From Tragulus kanchil (lineage: Eukaryota; Chordata; Mammalia; Artiodactyla; Tragulidae), in assembly GCA_022376925.1 (NCBI GenBank), contig JAIOJX010000006.1, positions 57,438,658 through 57,502,657 of the forward strand: a stretch of DNA of 64,000 nt, given 5' to 3'. This document shows, piece after piece, positions 37,314 to 48,256 of this stretch. The notes beneath the pieces were generated by a model. That model was not told the origin of the DNA, did no database searches, and saw only the letters and a program-made list of their open reading frames with translations. The translations under genes were made by a program, and so were the position numbers. How positions within the stretch are numbered: position 1 is the first letter of the stretch; each line of letters begins with the position of its first letter.

Positions 37314-37626
37314 GGAAGACACATTCTTCCATTTGCTGGTTAAAAACCGAAGGGTAGATTGTTTTTCCGTGGAAGGAGCTACATTGCCATTGTCCTAGTT
37401 CAGCCAATTAAGACTCGACTCTCTCCCAGGTGTAAGCGATAAGGGGTGGGTACCGGAAACCTAAAGGAAACTATTCAGCTATGAAAACAGAAAAACTGTC
37501 CTTGGATAACAAGCCTTTCCTCGAAAGGAAAATGTTTTTAGTTCCATTTACCTTTACTATTCAACCCTTAGTGTATTCACTTCCAGGTATACCTTTGTGC
37601 TTTGTAATGTGCACCTAGAAATTTCA
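37314..37626 (+). repeat. Block B satellite between the solo LTR and the retroviral fragment
   Basis: The interrupted B unit continues directly after the LTR target duplication with 'cacattcttccatttgctgg', passes a full core at about 37400, and stops at 'gcacctagaaatttca', where retroviral sequence begins. Confidence 0.88.
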
Positions 37627-37875
37627 TATAAAAAGGCGGACGAGAAAGCCCCTGGCCTCTGTCCTAGATGCAAAAGAGGAAAACATTGGGCGAATCAGTG
37701 TAGGTCTAAGACTGATATCCAGGGAAATCTTCTAACACCCCAGCAGGGAAACGAGAAGGGGGGCCAGCCCCAGGCCCCGAAACAAGCATATGGGGCAGTC
37801 AGCTTTGTTCCAGCTCAGAACAACAACAACCCCTTTCAGGACTTAGTAGAGCAACCCCAGGCAGCACAGGATTGA
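37627..37875 (+). pseudogene. gag: Endogenous betaretrovirus gag 3' end (nucleocapsid fragment)
   Basis: The frame that enters from the satellite encodes a retroviral CCHC zinc knuckle (C-x2-C-x4-H-x4-C, within about 37660-37705) followed by a Gln, Gly and Pro-rich tail and a TGA stop at 37873-37875. This is the second knuckle and C-terminus of a Gag nucleocapsid; matrix, capsid and the first knuckle are missing, because the element is truncated on the left at the junction with satellite. A GGGAAAC heptamer (37746-37752) lies in the correct phase (G GGA AAC) for -1 ribosomal frameshifting into the protease frame, as in Mason-Pfizer-type betaretroviruses. It is a fragment with no start codon of its own and no promoter. 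Confidence 0.85.
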
Positions 37876-38667
37876 ACCTTTGTGCTGCCACCCACACAAT
37901 ATTGACTCCAGAAATGGGGCTTCAAGCCTTGCCTACAGGGGTCTATGGCCCCCTACCTCCTAAAACTTTTGGGTTACTCCTAGGGCATAGTAATGTCACC
38001 ATAAAGGGTCTCCAAATCTTCCCAGGAGTTATTGATAACGATTATACAGAGGAGATTAAAATTATGGCCCAGGCTAATGAGAGTATTACAATTATTGATC
38101 AAGGAGAGAGAATAGCTCAACTGATATTAATACCCTTGATTGCAACTGACCATACAGCACAGTTGAGGAAAAGAGAAGCCAAAAATTTTAGATCCTCAAA
38201 TGCATATTGGGTACAACAGATCACCAATTATAAGCCTTCATTGACCCTCTGGTTAGATGGAAAGTTATTCAATGGGCTAATAGATAACAGGAGCTGATGT
38301 AACCATAATCAGAAAAGAAGATTGGCCATCTAATTGGCCTACTTCAGAAACCATGACAAATTTAAGAGGCATTGGACAAATTACCAACCCCAGGCAAAGT
38401 TCCAAATATCTCACTTGGAAAGATAAAGAAAATAATTCTGGAATGATTAAACCATTTGTTATTGCTCACCTGCCTGTAAATTTATGGGGTCGAGATTTGC
38501 TGTCACAAATGAAAATAATTATGTGTAGCCCAAATGACATAGTTACAGCACAAATGCTAGCTCAAGGATATACCCCTGGGAAAGGTCTAGGAAGGAGAGA
38601 AGATGGGATAGTGGAACCTGTCCAGGCTGTAGGCAAAATAGATCGTAGTGGTTTGGGAAGTTTTTAA
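37749..38667 (+). pseudogene. pro: Endogenous betaretrovirus pro: dUTPase and protease with G-patch, frameshifted
   Basis: In the -1 frame relative to gag, an open frame runs from the GGGAAAC site to 38297. It covers a dUTPase-like domain (about 37890-38160, with the hydrophobic core and the GERIAQLI motif near its end) and then the start of an aspartic protease. The frame breaks just after the protease LID motif by an apparent one-base insertion around 38283-38293, next to the expected catalytic site, giving a stop at 38295-38297. The remaining protease and a C-terminal G-patch domain (GYTPGKGLG, about 38567-38593) continue in another frame to a stop ending at 38667. The domain order dUTPase-protease-G-patch is typical of betaretroviruses. 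The gene is disabled. Confidence 0.85.
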
Positions 38668-39757
38668 TGGCGACCATTGACTTGCCTGTACCCCAGAGAT
38701 GTGCAGACCCTATAACTTGGAAGTCCTCGTCGCCTGTCTGGGTTGCTCAATGGCCACTAACCACTGAAAAATTACAAGCCACCCAGCAATTAGTACAGGA
38801 ACAACTGGAGGCTGGACATATAGTAGAAAGCATTTCTCCTTGGAATACTCCTATCTTTGTTGTAAAGAAAAAATCTGGTAAGTGGAGGCTCTTACAAGAT
38901 CTGCGAGCCATTAATGTCACCATGGTAGTAATGGGAGCCTTACAACCAGCATTGCCCTCTCCAGTGGCTGGCCCTAGAGACTACTTCAAAATTATTCTAG
39001 ATCTTAAAGATTGTTTCTTTACTATACCATTACATCCTGCTGATCAGGAATGGTTTGCATTTAGTTTACCTTCCATAAATTTCCGAGAGCCCATGAGAAG
39101 CTATCAATGGAAAGTGTTGCCTCAAGGCATGGTCAGTAGTCCAACATTGTGTCAAAAGTTTGTAGCAACAATGCTACAGCCTATACGAGATGCCTGGAAG
39201 CAGATGTATATAATCCACTATATGGATGATATCCTAATAGCAGGACATAAAGGAGCAGAAGTTTTACAATGTTTCCATCAGCTTAAAAATAGTTTGAATG
39301 CTGCTAGACTACAAATAGCACCAGAAAAAGTACAATTAAAAGATCCCTATACTTATTTAGGTTTTGAACTACAGGGACCAAAAGTTATTAATCAAAAAGC
39401 GACCATTCATAAAGACCAATTGCAAACGCTCAATGATTTTCAAAAGCTCTTAGGAGATATAAACTGGTTTCATCCATATTTAAAAATACCTACTGGAAAC
39501 TTACACCCTTTATTTGATATATTAAAAAGGGGACCCAAATCCAAAATCCCCTCGATCTTTGACTCCAGCAGCTATGGATGCCCGTACTGAAGTAGAAACA
39601 GCAATTGCTAATCAATTTGTGACATATATAGACTATAATAAGTCTTTAATCTTTATAACCTTTAATATGAAGTTAACCCCTACAGGCCTTTTCTGGCAAG
39701 ATAATCCTATCATATGGGTTCATCTCCACTGTTCCCCAAAGAGAATCTTAGTACCCT
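38667..39757 (+). pseudogene. pol: Endogenous betaretrovirus pol, reverse transcriptase copy 1, truncated
   Basis: Overlaps the end of pro, as usual for pol. The frame encodes the RT fingers and palm: the LPQG motif near 39117-39128 and the YMDD catalytic box at 39229-39240. A run-length change near 39526-39535 (five A and four G, compared with four A and a split G run in copy 2) breaks the frame; the connection region continues in another frame. At about 39758 retroviral sequence ends abruptly in block C satellite at 'attgagactccactcc'. RNase H, integrase, env and a 3' LTR are absent. From 38757 on, this sequence is repeated in the next 1118 bp. Confidence 0.88.
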
Positions 39758-39874
39758 ATATTGAGACTCCACTCCACCTATGTGTAGGTGATAATGAGCT
39801 TGTTCCAGAAGCCTCAGGTATCCTGTTCGGATTTGGCATCCCGAACAAGACTGTCTATGTCCTAGAGCTTGTTT
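39758..39874 (+). repeat. Short block C satellite piece between the two RT copies
   Basis: About 117 bp starting at the core 'ttgagactccactccacc' and ending 'gtctatgtcctagagcttg', where the second RT copy begins. It is identical in type to the start of block C at 40876. Confidence 0.85.
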
Positions 39875-40875
39875 CTAACCACTGAAAAATTACAAGCCAC
39901 CCAGCAATTAGTACAGGAACAACTGGAGGCTGGACATATAGTAGAAAGCATTTCTCCTTGGAATACTCCTATCTTTGTTGTAAAGAAAAAATCTGGTAAG
40001 TGGAGGCTCTTACAAGATCTGCGAGCCATTAATGTCACCATGGTAGTAATGGGAGCCTTACAACCAGCATTGCCCTCTCCAGTGGCTGGCCCTAGAGACT
40101 ACTTCAAAATTATTCTAGATCTTAAAGATTGTTTCTTTACTATACCATTACATCCTGCTGATCAGGAATGGTTTGCATTTAGTTTACCTTCCATAAATTT
40201 CCGAGAGCCCATGAGAAGCTATCAATGGAAAGTGTTGCCTCAAGGCATGGTCAGTAGTCCAACATTGTGTCAAAAGTTTGTAGCAACAATGCTACAGCCT
40301 ATACGAGATGCCTGGAAGCAGATGTATATAATCCACTATATGGATGATATCCTAATAGCAGGACATAAAGGAGCAGAAGTTTTACAATGTTTCCATCAGC
40401 TTAAAAATAGTTTGAATGCTGCTAGACTACAAATAGCACCAGAAAAAGTACAATTAAAAGATCCCTATACTTATTTAGGTTTTGAACTACAGGGACCAAA
40501 AGTTATTAATCAAAAAGCGACCATTCATAAAGACCAATTGCAAACGCTCAATGATTTTCAAAAGCTCTTAGGAGATATAAACTGGTTTCATCCATATTTA
40601 AAAATACCTACTGGAAACTTACACCCTTTATTTGATATATTAAAAGGAGACCCAAATCCAAAATCCCCTCGATCTTTGACTCCAGCAGCTCTGGATGCCC
40701 GTACTGAAGTAGAAACAGCAATTGCTAATCAATTTGTGACATATATAGACTATAATAAGTCTTTAATCTTTATAACCTTTAATATGAAGTTAACCCCTAC
40801 AGGCCTTTTCTGGCAAGATAATCCTATCATATGGGTTCATCTCCACTGTTCCCCAAAGAGAATCTTAGTACCCTA
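39875..40875 (+). pseudogene. pol: Endogenous betaretrovirus pol, reverse transcriptase copy 2
   Basis: The duplicate of the RT fragment, lacking the first part of the domain. It keeps an open frame right through fingers, palm and connection, with YMDD at 40337-40348, and then reads on into block C satellite up to a stop near 41071, giving an RT-satellite fusion frame of about 400 codons. The fusion is a by-product of the breakpoint. No start signal, LTR or downstream pol domains are present, so it is not a working gene. Compared with copy 1 it lacks the frame break at the equivalent of 39530. Confidence 0.87.
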
Positions 40876-41624
40876 TATTGAGACTCCACTCCACCTATGT
40901 GTAGGTGATAATGAGCTTGTTCCAGAAGCCTCAGGTATCCTGTTCGGATTTGGCATCCCGAACAAGACTGTCTATGTCCTAGAGTTGTTTCCAAACAAGA
41001 AACGCTTTGGCCAACACTGTCTGCACTCCGTGCCCATGGGAATTCATTCGTTTCCTGGTGGATCGTGCTGATTTACAATGTGCTAGCGAAACTTTTGCCA
41101 ATGAAGGCATCTTTGTGGACTTTCTTGGAAGTGTCAAAGAGGTCAATTTAGGTCACCTTCTTCCCGTTTCTGAGTGCAAAGTGTTGGAAAGTGTGTTTTC
41201 TGGTGTACCGCTCTTCCATAGCATTCGCCTCGCTGAGTCAATTAAGACTCCACTCCACCCAGGTGTAGGCGATAATGATCATGTTCCAGAAACCGCAAGT
41301 ACCCTCTTTGTCTATGAAATTCCAAACAAGGCTCTCTAACTCAGAGAGTTGGCCTCCAAAGAGAAACATGGATGCCGATTCTATACGCACTCTGCTCCCA
41401 TGGAAATTCATTCATTTATTAAGACTTCTTTATGAAGTACAATGTGGTAGTGAAAGTTACCCCAATGAAAGCATCTCTGCAGACCTTCTTGGAAGTGGGA
41501 AACAGGTCAATTCAGGTCCCATTGTTCCTGTTTCTGAGTCCAAAGTGTAGGAAAGAGTGTTTTCTGGTGTAACGCGCTGCCTTAGCATTCGCCTCATTGA
41601 GCCAATTCAGATGCCACTCCACCC

Positions 41625-42338
41625 AGGTGTAGGCGATAATGAACACCTTTTACAAACCTCAAGTACCCTGTTATTCTATGAAATCTTGAACAAGCCTCTA
41701 GCTCAGAGATTTGGCCGCAACAAAACTGCAAATTCCTCCACTGTTCGCATTATTTCCCCATGGTATTCATTTGACTTCGGGGCTTTGTGCTGATTTACAA
41801 TGCGGTAAGGAAACATATGCCAATGAAAGCATCTTTGCTGACATTCTTGGAAGTGTGAAACAAGTCAATTCAGGTCTATAGTTCCCATTCCTTAGTCCAA
41901 AGTGTAGAAAAGTGTGCTTTCCGGTGTAACACGCTTCATTAGCCTTTGCCTTATTGAGCAAATTGTGACGCCACTCCACCCAGGTGTAGGCGATAATGAA
42001 CACCTTTTACAAACCTCAAGTACCCTGTTATTCTATGAAATCTTGAACAAGCCTCTAGCTCAGAGATTTGGCCGCAACAAAACTGCAAATTCCTCCACTG
42101 TTCGCATTATTTCCCCATGGTATTCATTTGACTTCGGGGCTTTGTGCTGATTTACAATGCGGTAAGGAAACATATGCCAATGAAAGCATCTTTGCTGACA
42201 TTCTTGGAAGTGTGAAACAAGTCAATTCAGGTCTATAGTTCCCATTCCTTAGTCCAAAGTGTAGAAAAGTGTGCTTTCCGGTGTAACACGCTTCATTAGC
42301 CTTTGCCTTATTGAGCAAATTGTGACGCCACTCCACCC
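41625..42338 (+). repeat. Adjacent duplicated unit, period 357
   Basis: The unit with 'gaacaccttttacaaacc' at 41641 recurs at 41998 with no obvious difference until 'cacccaggtgtagg' becomes 'cacccagttgtagg'. Confidence 0.88.
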
Positions 42339-42749
42339 AGTTGTAGGCGATAATGAGCATGTTCCAGAAACATCAAGTACCCTGTTTGTCTATGGAATCC
42401 CAAAGAAGCCACTCTGAGAGAGTTGCCACCAAAGAGAAACGTGGATGCCGATTCTATCCGCACGCTGCTCCCATGGGAATTCATTCCTTTATTAAGGCTG
42501 TTTAATGAATTACAATATGGAGGTGAAACTTACGCCAATGAAGGCATCTTTGTGAACCTTCTTGGAAGTGTGATACAGGTCAATTCAGGTCACATGTTCC
42601 CATTCCTGTGTCCAAAGGGCAGAAAAGAGGGTTTTTTGGTGTTATGCGCCTCCATAGCATTCGCCTCATTGAACCATTTAAGACTCCACTCCACCAGGTG
42701 TAGGCGATAATGAGCATGTTCTAGAAACCTCAAGTACCCTGTTTGTCTA

Positions 42750-44170
42750 TGAAATCCCGAACAAGCCTCTCTAGCTCAGAGATTTGGCCGCAACCATAAC
42801 CACAAATTGCCCCACTGTCCGCATTGTGTTCCCATGGGAATTCATTCGTCTTTGGGGCTTCGTGCTGATTTACAATGTTGTAACGAAACATATGCCAAAG
42901 AAAGCATCTTTGTGGACCTTCCTGGAAGTGGGAAACAGGTCAATTCAGGTCCCTGATCCTGAATCAAAAGGGTAGGAAAGAGTGTTTTCTGGTGTTACGC
43001 GCTGCCTGAGCATTCACCACGTCGAGCCAATTCAGACTCCACTCCACCCAGGTGTAGGCAAAAATGAGCTTGTTCCAGAAACCTCAACTATTGTGTTCCG
43101 CATTGGAATCCAGAACAGACCTCGTCTCAACAAGTTGGCTGCAAACGTGTTCCGTGGCTGCGAACACTGTCAAGACTCTGCTCCTGGGATTTCATTCGTT
43201 TCTAGGGTCTTCATACTAATTTATACAGTGGTAGCAAAATTACCGTTGACAAAAGCATCTGTTAAGGGCTTCTTGAAAGTGTGAAACAGGTCAATTCTTG
43301 ACACGTTGTTCCCTTCCTGAGTCCAAAGTGTAGGAGAGAGTGTTTTCCGGTGTAATGCGCTATCTGAGCATTCGCCTCATTGAGCTAATTAAGACTCCAC
43401 TCCACCCAGGTGTAGGCGATCATGAGCACATTCCAGAAACCTCAGGTACCCTGTTTGTCTATGAAATCCCGAACAAGCCTCTCTAGCTCAGAGATTTGGC
43501 GCAACCATAACCACAAATTGCCCCACTGTCCGCATTGTGTTCCCATGGGAATTCATTCGTCTTTGGGGCTTCGTGCTGATTTACAATGTTGTAACGAAAC
43601 ATATGCCAAAGAAAGCATCTTTGTGGACCTTCCTGGAAGTGGGAAACAGGTCAATTCAGGTCCCTGATCCTGAATCAAAAGGGTAGGAAAGAGTGTTTTC
43701 TGGTGTTACGCGCTGCCTGAGCATTCACCACGTCGAGCCAATTCAGACTCCACTCCACCCAGGTGTAGGCAAAAATGAGCTTGTTCCAGAAACCTCAACT
43801 ATTGTGTTCCGCATTGGAATCCAGAACAGACCTCGTCTCAACAAGTTGGCTGCAAACGTGTTCCGTGGATGCCAACACTGTCAAGACTCTGCTCCCCTGG
43901 GATTTCATTCGTTTCTTGGGTCTTCATACTAATTTATACAGTGGTAGCAAAATTACCGTTGACAAAAGCATCTGTTTAGGGCTTCTTGAAAGTGTGAAAC
44001 AGGTCAATTCATGACACGTTGTTCCCGTTCCTGAGTCCAAAGTGTAGGAGAGAGTGTTTTCCGGTGTAATGCGCTATCTGAGCATTCGCCTCATTGAGCT
44101 AATTAAGACTCCACTCCACCCAGGTGTAGGCGATCATGAGCACATTCCAGAAACCTCAGGTACCCTGTTT
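42750..44170 (+). repeat. Adjacent duplicated two-unit block, period ~712
   Basis: The pair starting around 'gaaatcccgaacaagcc' with 'ctagctcagagatttgg' at 42771 recurs with that mark at 43483 and runs to about 44170. Copies differ by run lengths ('gatttggccgc' against 'gatttggcgc', 'gctcctggg' against 'gctcccctggg'). Confidence 0.87.
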
Positions 44171-45606
44171 GGATTTGGAATCCCAAAGAAGACTCTATAG
44201 CTCAGATAGTTGCCCACAAAAGAGAACCGTGGATGCCGTCGCTTCAGTACTCTTTTTCCATGGGAATTCATTCGTTTCCTAAGGCTTCTTTCTGAATTAC
44301 AATGTGGTAGCGAAACTTACGCTGATGACTTCATCTGTGTTGACCTTCTTGCAAGTGTGAAACAGGTCAACTCAGGTCACATTGTTCCCATTCCTGAGTA
44401 CAAGGTGTAGGAAAGAGTGCTTTCCAGTATAACGCACTACCTAAGAAGTCGCTTCTTTGAGCCAATTAAGACTCCACTCCACCCAGGTGAAGGCAGTAAT
44501 GAGCTCGTTCCAGGAACCTCCAGTACCTTGTCTGGCTTTGGAATCCCGAACAAGCCTCTAGCTCAGCAATTTGGCTGCAAATGGGAATGATGGATGCCGA
44601 CGCTGTTCACAATCTGCCCCCATGGGAATTGATTCTTCTCCTGGACCTTCATTCTGGCTGACAATGTGTTAGCACAGCTTATGCCGGCGAAAGCATCTTG
44701 TCGACCCTCTTGGAAGTGTATAACAGCTCAATTCAGATCACATTTTTCCCCTTACTGACTGCAAATTGTAGGAAAGCATGTTTTCTGGTGTATCACACTG
44801 CCGTAGCATTTGCCTCGATGAACTAATTAAGACTCCACTCCACACAGGTGTAGGCAATAAAGACCTCATTACGGAAAACTCAGGTACCCTGTTTGGATTT
44901 GGAATCCCAAAGAAGACTCTATAGCTCAGATAGTTGCCCACAAAAGAGAACCGTGGATGCCGTCGCTTCAGTACTCTTTTTCCATGGGAATTCATTCGTT
45001 TCCTAAGGCTTCTTTCTGAATTACAATGTGGTAGCGAAACTTACGCTGATGACTTCATCTGTGTTGACCTTCTTGCAAGTGTGAAACAGGTCAACTCAGG
45101 TCACATTGTTCCCATTCCTGAGTACAAGGTGTAGGAAAGAGTGCTTTCCAGTATAACGCACTACCTAAGAAGTCGCTTCTTTGAGCCAATTAAGACTCCA
45201 CTCCACCCAGGTGAAGGCAGTAATGAGCTCGTTCCAGGAACCTCCAGTACCTTGTCTGGCTTTGGAATCCCGAACAAGCCTCTAGCTCAGCAATTTGGCT
45301 GCAAATGGGAATGATGGATGCCGACGCTGTTCACAATCTGCCCCCATGGGAATTGATTCTTCTCCTGGACCTTCATTCTGGCTGACAATGTGTTAGCACA
45401 GCTTATGCCGGCGAAAGCATCTTGTCGACCCTCTTGGAAGTGTATAACAGCTCAATTCAGATCACATTTTTCCCCTTACTGACTGCAAATTGTAGGAAAG
45501 CATGTTTTCTGGTGTATCACACTGCCGTAGCATTTGCCTCGATGAACTAATTAAGACTCCACTCCACACAGGTGTAGGCAATAAAGACCTCATTACGGAA
45601 AACTCA
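44158..45606 (+). repeat. Adjacent duplicated two-unit block, period 724
   Basis: 'taccctgtttggatttgg' at 44161 recurs at 44885 and the whole pair follows. The second copy ends at 'cattacggaaaactca', precisely where block D begins ('cctaaacttcc'). Confidence 0.88.
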
Positions 45607-47328
45607 CCTAAACTTCCAATGTATGAACACTGAATTAACTTTTGTATCTCAGCCTGTATCCTGCTAAAGGGAATCTGGAAGGTCTGCATGTATTTTACGC
45701 GTTTCTTCTTTCGATCTAATTTGCCTACTGTGGATCCATACTCTTTCTTCTCTGAGACCTGCACTGGAGGTCGAAAAAGCTTCTTGTTAGGTCTTATTCC
45801 CAACATAGAACATGTAAAGCAAGGCACATAGTGCTTGTTTTGGAGTGCAATTGTTGCCCAAAAAAGGGGTTTCCCTGTAAATCTTCCCCTTGTATTCTCC
45901 CCAGAGAGACATTTTAGACTCCACCTCTGCCAACTCTAAGCAAGAATTAATTCTTTCTGGAAAAATCAACTAACCATTTCAGTGTATGAACACTGAATTA
46001 ACTTCTTTATCTCAGCCTGTGTCCTGCTAACAAGAAGCCGGGATGGCTGCATGTACATTGCCTGTTTCTACCTTGAACCTAGTTCGTGTACTGCAGATTT
46101 TTACTGCTTTCTCTTCTCAGACCCATAGTGAAGGCTGGAAAAGCCTCTTGCTAAGCCTTACTCCTGGCATGGAACATATAAAGCAAGGCTCATGGTGCTT
46201 GTTTTGGAGTGCAAATGTTGCCCAAAGAAGGGCTCTCTTTGTAAATGTTACACTTTTTATTTACCCCAGAGAGCCTCTCAGACTTCATCTCAGGCAGCAC
46301 TAAGCAAGGATGAGCTCTTTCCAGAAACCTCAACTAAACTTTTCAACGTATGAACACTGAACTAGCTTCTGTATCTCAGCCTGTATCCAGCTAACAAGAA
46401 ACTGGGAAGGCAGCATGTACTTTGCCCATTTCTCTTTGGATCTAGTTCACATACTACAGATACATACTGCTTTATCTTCTGAGACCCGCATTAAACACCT
46501 CTTCCTAAGCCTTATTACTCCCATGGAACATGCAAAAGAAGGCAAATTGTGCTTGTTTTGGAGTTTAAATGTTGCCCAAAGAAGGGTTTTCCGTGTAAAT
46601 CTTTCCCTTTGTATTCACCCGAAAGAGCCTTTTCGGACTACACCTCAGCCAACTCTAAACAAGAATGAGTTCTTTCCAGAAAACTCAACTAACCATTTCA
46701 GCATATCAACACTTAATTAGCTTCTGTATCTCAGCCTGTATCCTGATAACAAGAAGCTGGGAAGGCAGCATGTACATTGCCCATTTCTCTTTGGATCTAG
46801 TTCACATACTACAGATACATACTGCTTTATCTTCTGAGACCCGCATTAAACACCTCTTCCTAAGCCTTATTACTCCCATGGAACATGCAAAAGAAGGCAA
46901 ATTGTGCTTGTTTTGGAGTTTAAATGTTGCCCAAAGAAGGGTTTTCCGTGTAAATCTTTCCCTTTGTATTCACCCGAAAGAGCCTTTTCGGACTACACCT
47001 CAGCCAACTCTAAACAAGAATGAGTTCTTTCCAGAAAACTCAACTAACCATTTCAGCATATCAACACTTAATTAGCTTCTGTATCTCAGCCTGTATCCTG
47101 ATAACAAGAAGCTGGGAAGGCAGCATGTACATTGCCCGTTTCAACCTTGGATATAGTTTGCGTACTGCAGATACATACCGCTTTCTTCTCAGAGACCCGC
47201 ACTGAAGCCCGAAAAAGCCTCTTGTTAGGCCTTATTCCTGGCATGGAACATTGAAAGCAAGGTACATTTTAATTGCTCTGGGGTGCAAATATTGCCCAAA
47301 GGACTTTCCCTGTAAATGTTACCCTTTG
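45607..47328 (+). repeat. Satellite block D, most diverged, ~360-bp units
   Basis: About five units with a 360-bp period, seen from 'cttctgtatctcagcctg' and equivalents near 45640, 46000, 46365, 46720 and 47080. Most of the unit ('cttgttttggagtgcaaatg', 'ttgcccaaagaagggttttc') does not align by eye to A, B or C. Homology is still visible at the core: 'gagcctctcagacttcatct' followed by 'gcaaggatgagctctttcc' and 'agaaacctcaactaaac' lines up with the core, spacer and 'agaaacctcaaggaaac' of other blocks. In D the core has lost 'actccactccaccc'. Confidence 0.8.
46405..47137 (+). repeat. Adjacent duplicated unit in block D, period 360
   Basis: The unit with 'gggaaggcagcatgtac' at 46404 recurs at 46764, including 'cattaaacacctcttcc'. 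Identity ends at 'attgcccatttctc' against 'attgcccgtttcaacc'. Confidence 0.87.
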
Positions 47329-48256
47329 TCCAATGCTAATGCTGAGTATTCCAGTGAAAAACAGTTTTGCCTTAATTTTGATCAAGCAAATGGAAAACGT
47401 GTCCTACATTGTTCGTTTTCACTTTCTAAGGAAGGCCTAGAAAGACGCCTTTCGCTGGGTAACATTTAGGTCCAAATTACAAAGCAGGAATGCGGAACCA
47501 GAAGTGAACTCAATTAGGTAAGAGGAGATGGATGTAAATGTCACTAAACGAGTTTTCCTTTTGAGGCAATGTAGCTTCGCCACAGAGGGTTTTTCCATCT
47601 TCATTGCTGAATAGTTTCCTAGAGTTTCTGGCATAAACTCATTTTGCCAGACACCTGGATGGAGTGGAGTCTTAACTGGCTAAACAAGGCCAATGCCAAT
47701 GCAGCAAATTCAAATGAAAAATCGCTTTCCCTTAGTGTTTGTTCCAACAAATGAAGATTTTGTCTTACATTGGATGGATTCACTCCATACAGAAGGCCTA
47801 GAAAGATGCTTTTTACTGTGTAACTAAAAGGTCCAAATGACAAAGCAGTAAGCAGCAACCAGCAGTGAATTCAATTAGGTGGGAGGAGACGGATGTAAAT
47901 GTTGCTAAATGCGTTTTCCTTTAGAAGCGAAGTTGCTTCACCACAGAGGTTTTTTTCGTCTTCATTGCTGAATAGATTTCTTCAGGTTTCTGGCACAAGC
48001 TCATTATCACTTACACCTGGGTGCAGTGGAGTCTTAATTTGCTCAATGAGGCCAATGCCAATGCTTTGCATTCCACCGAAAAACAATTTTTCCTATGGCT
48101 TTCATCCAGAAAATGGAAGAATGTGTCCTATATTGTATGTTTTCACTCCCTAAGGAAGGCCTAGAAAGGTGCCTTTCACTGTGTACCTTTTAGGTCCAAA
48201 TTACAAAGCAGTAAGGAGCACCTGGATGTGAATTCAATTAGGTGTGAGGAGATGGA

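Larger units (their letters stand above)
38757..40992 (+). repeat. Tandem duplication of RT plus satellite, period 1118
   Basis: Bases 38757-39874 (most of RT plus 117 bp of block C) are repeated at 39875-40992. The junction joins satellite 'cctagagcttgttt' to RT 'ctaaccactg', with little or no homology. The copies are nearly identical, differing mainly by the run-length change near 39530 and an A/T difference in 'gcagctatgg' against 'gcagctctgg'. The period is not a multiple of the satellite unit. Confidence 0.9.
40876..45606 (+). repeat. Satellite block C, ~355-365-bp units, direct orientation
   Basis: Units share the family core ('gactccactccacccagg', then 'tgtaggcgataatgagc') but the rest differs strongly from B: 'cctcaagtaccctgtttg', 'gaaatcccgaacaagcc', 'tctagctcagagatttgg', 'cccatgggaattcattcg', 'ctgatttacaatgtgg', 'ggaagtgtgaaacaggtc', 'cctgagtccaaagtgtagg' and 'gtgttttctggtgtaacg'. 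Cores fall near 41248, 41605, 41960, 42320, 42680, 43035, 43390, 43745, 44105, 44465, 44825, 45190 and 45555. An NcoI-EcoRI overlap (ccatgggaattc) is typical. No gene is seen. Confidence 0.88.

Noticed and set aside
36670..37324. Short frames across the solo LTR on both strands
   Set aside because: They run over LTR ends and control motifs. The LTR structure explains the sequence better.
37314..37626. Solo LTR as the 5' LTR of the retroviral fragment
   Set aside because: The LTR has its own target duplication on both sides and 313 bp of normal satellite separates it from the fragment, which starts in the middle of nucleocapsid.
38640..38667. Pro-pol slippery heptamer at the run of T near the pro stop
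   Set aside because: The run does not fit the X XXY YYZ pattern in the needed phase, so I cannot support it.
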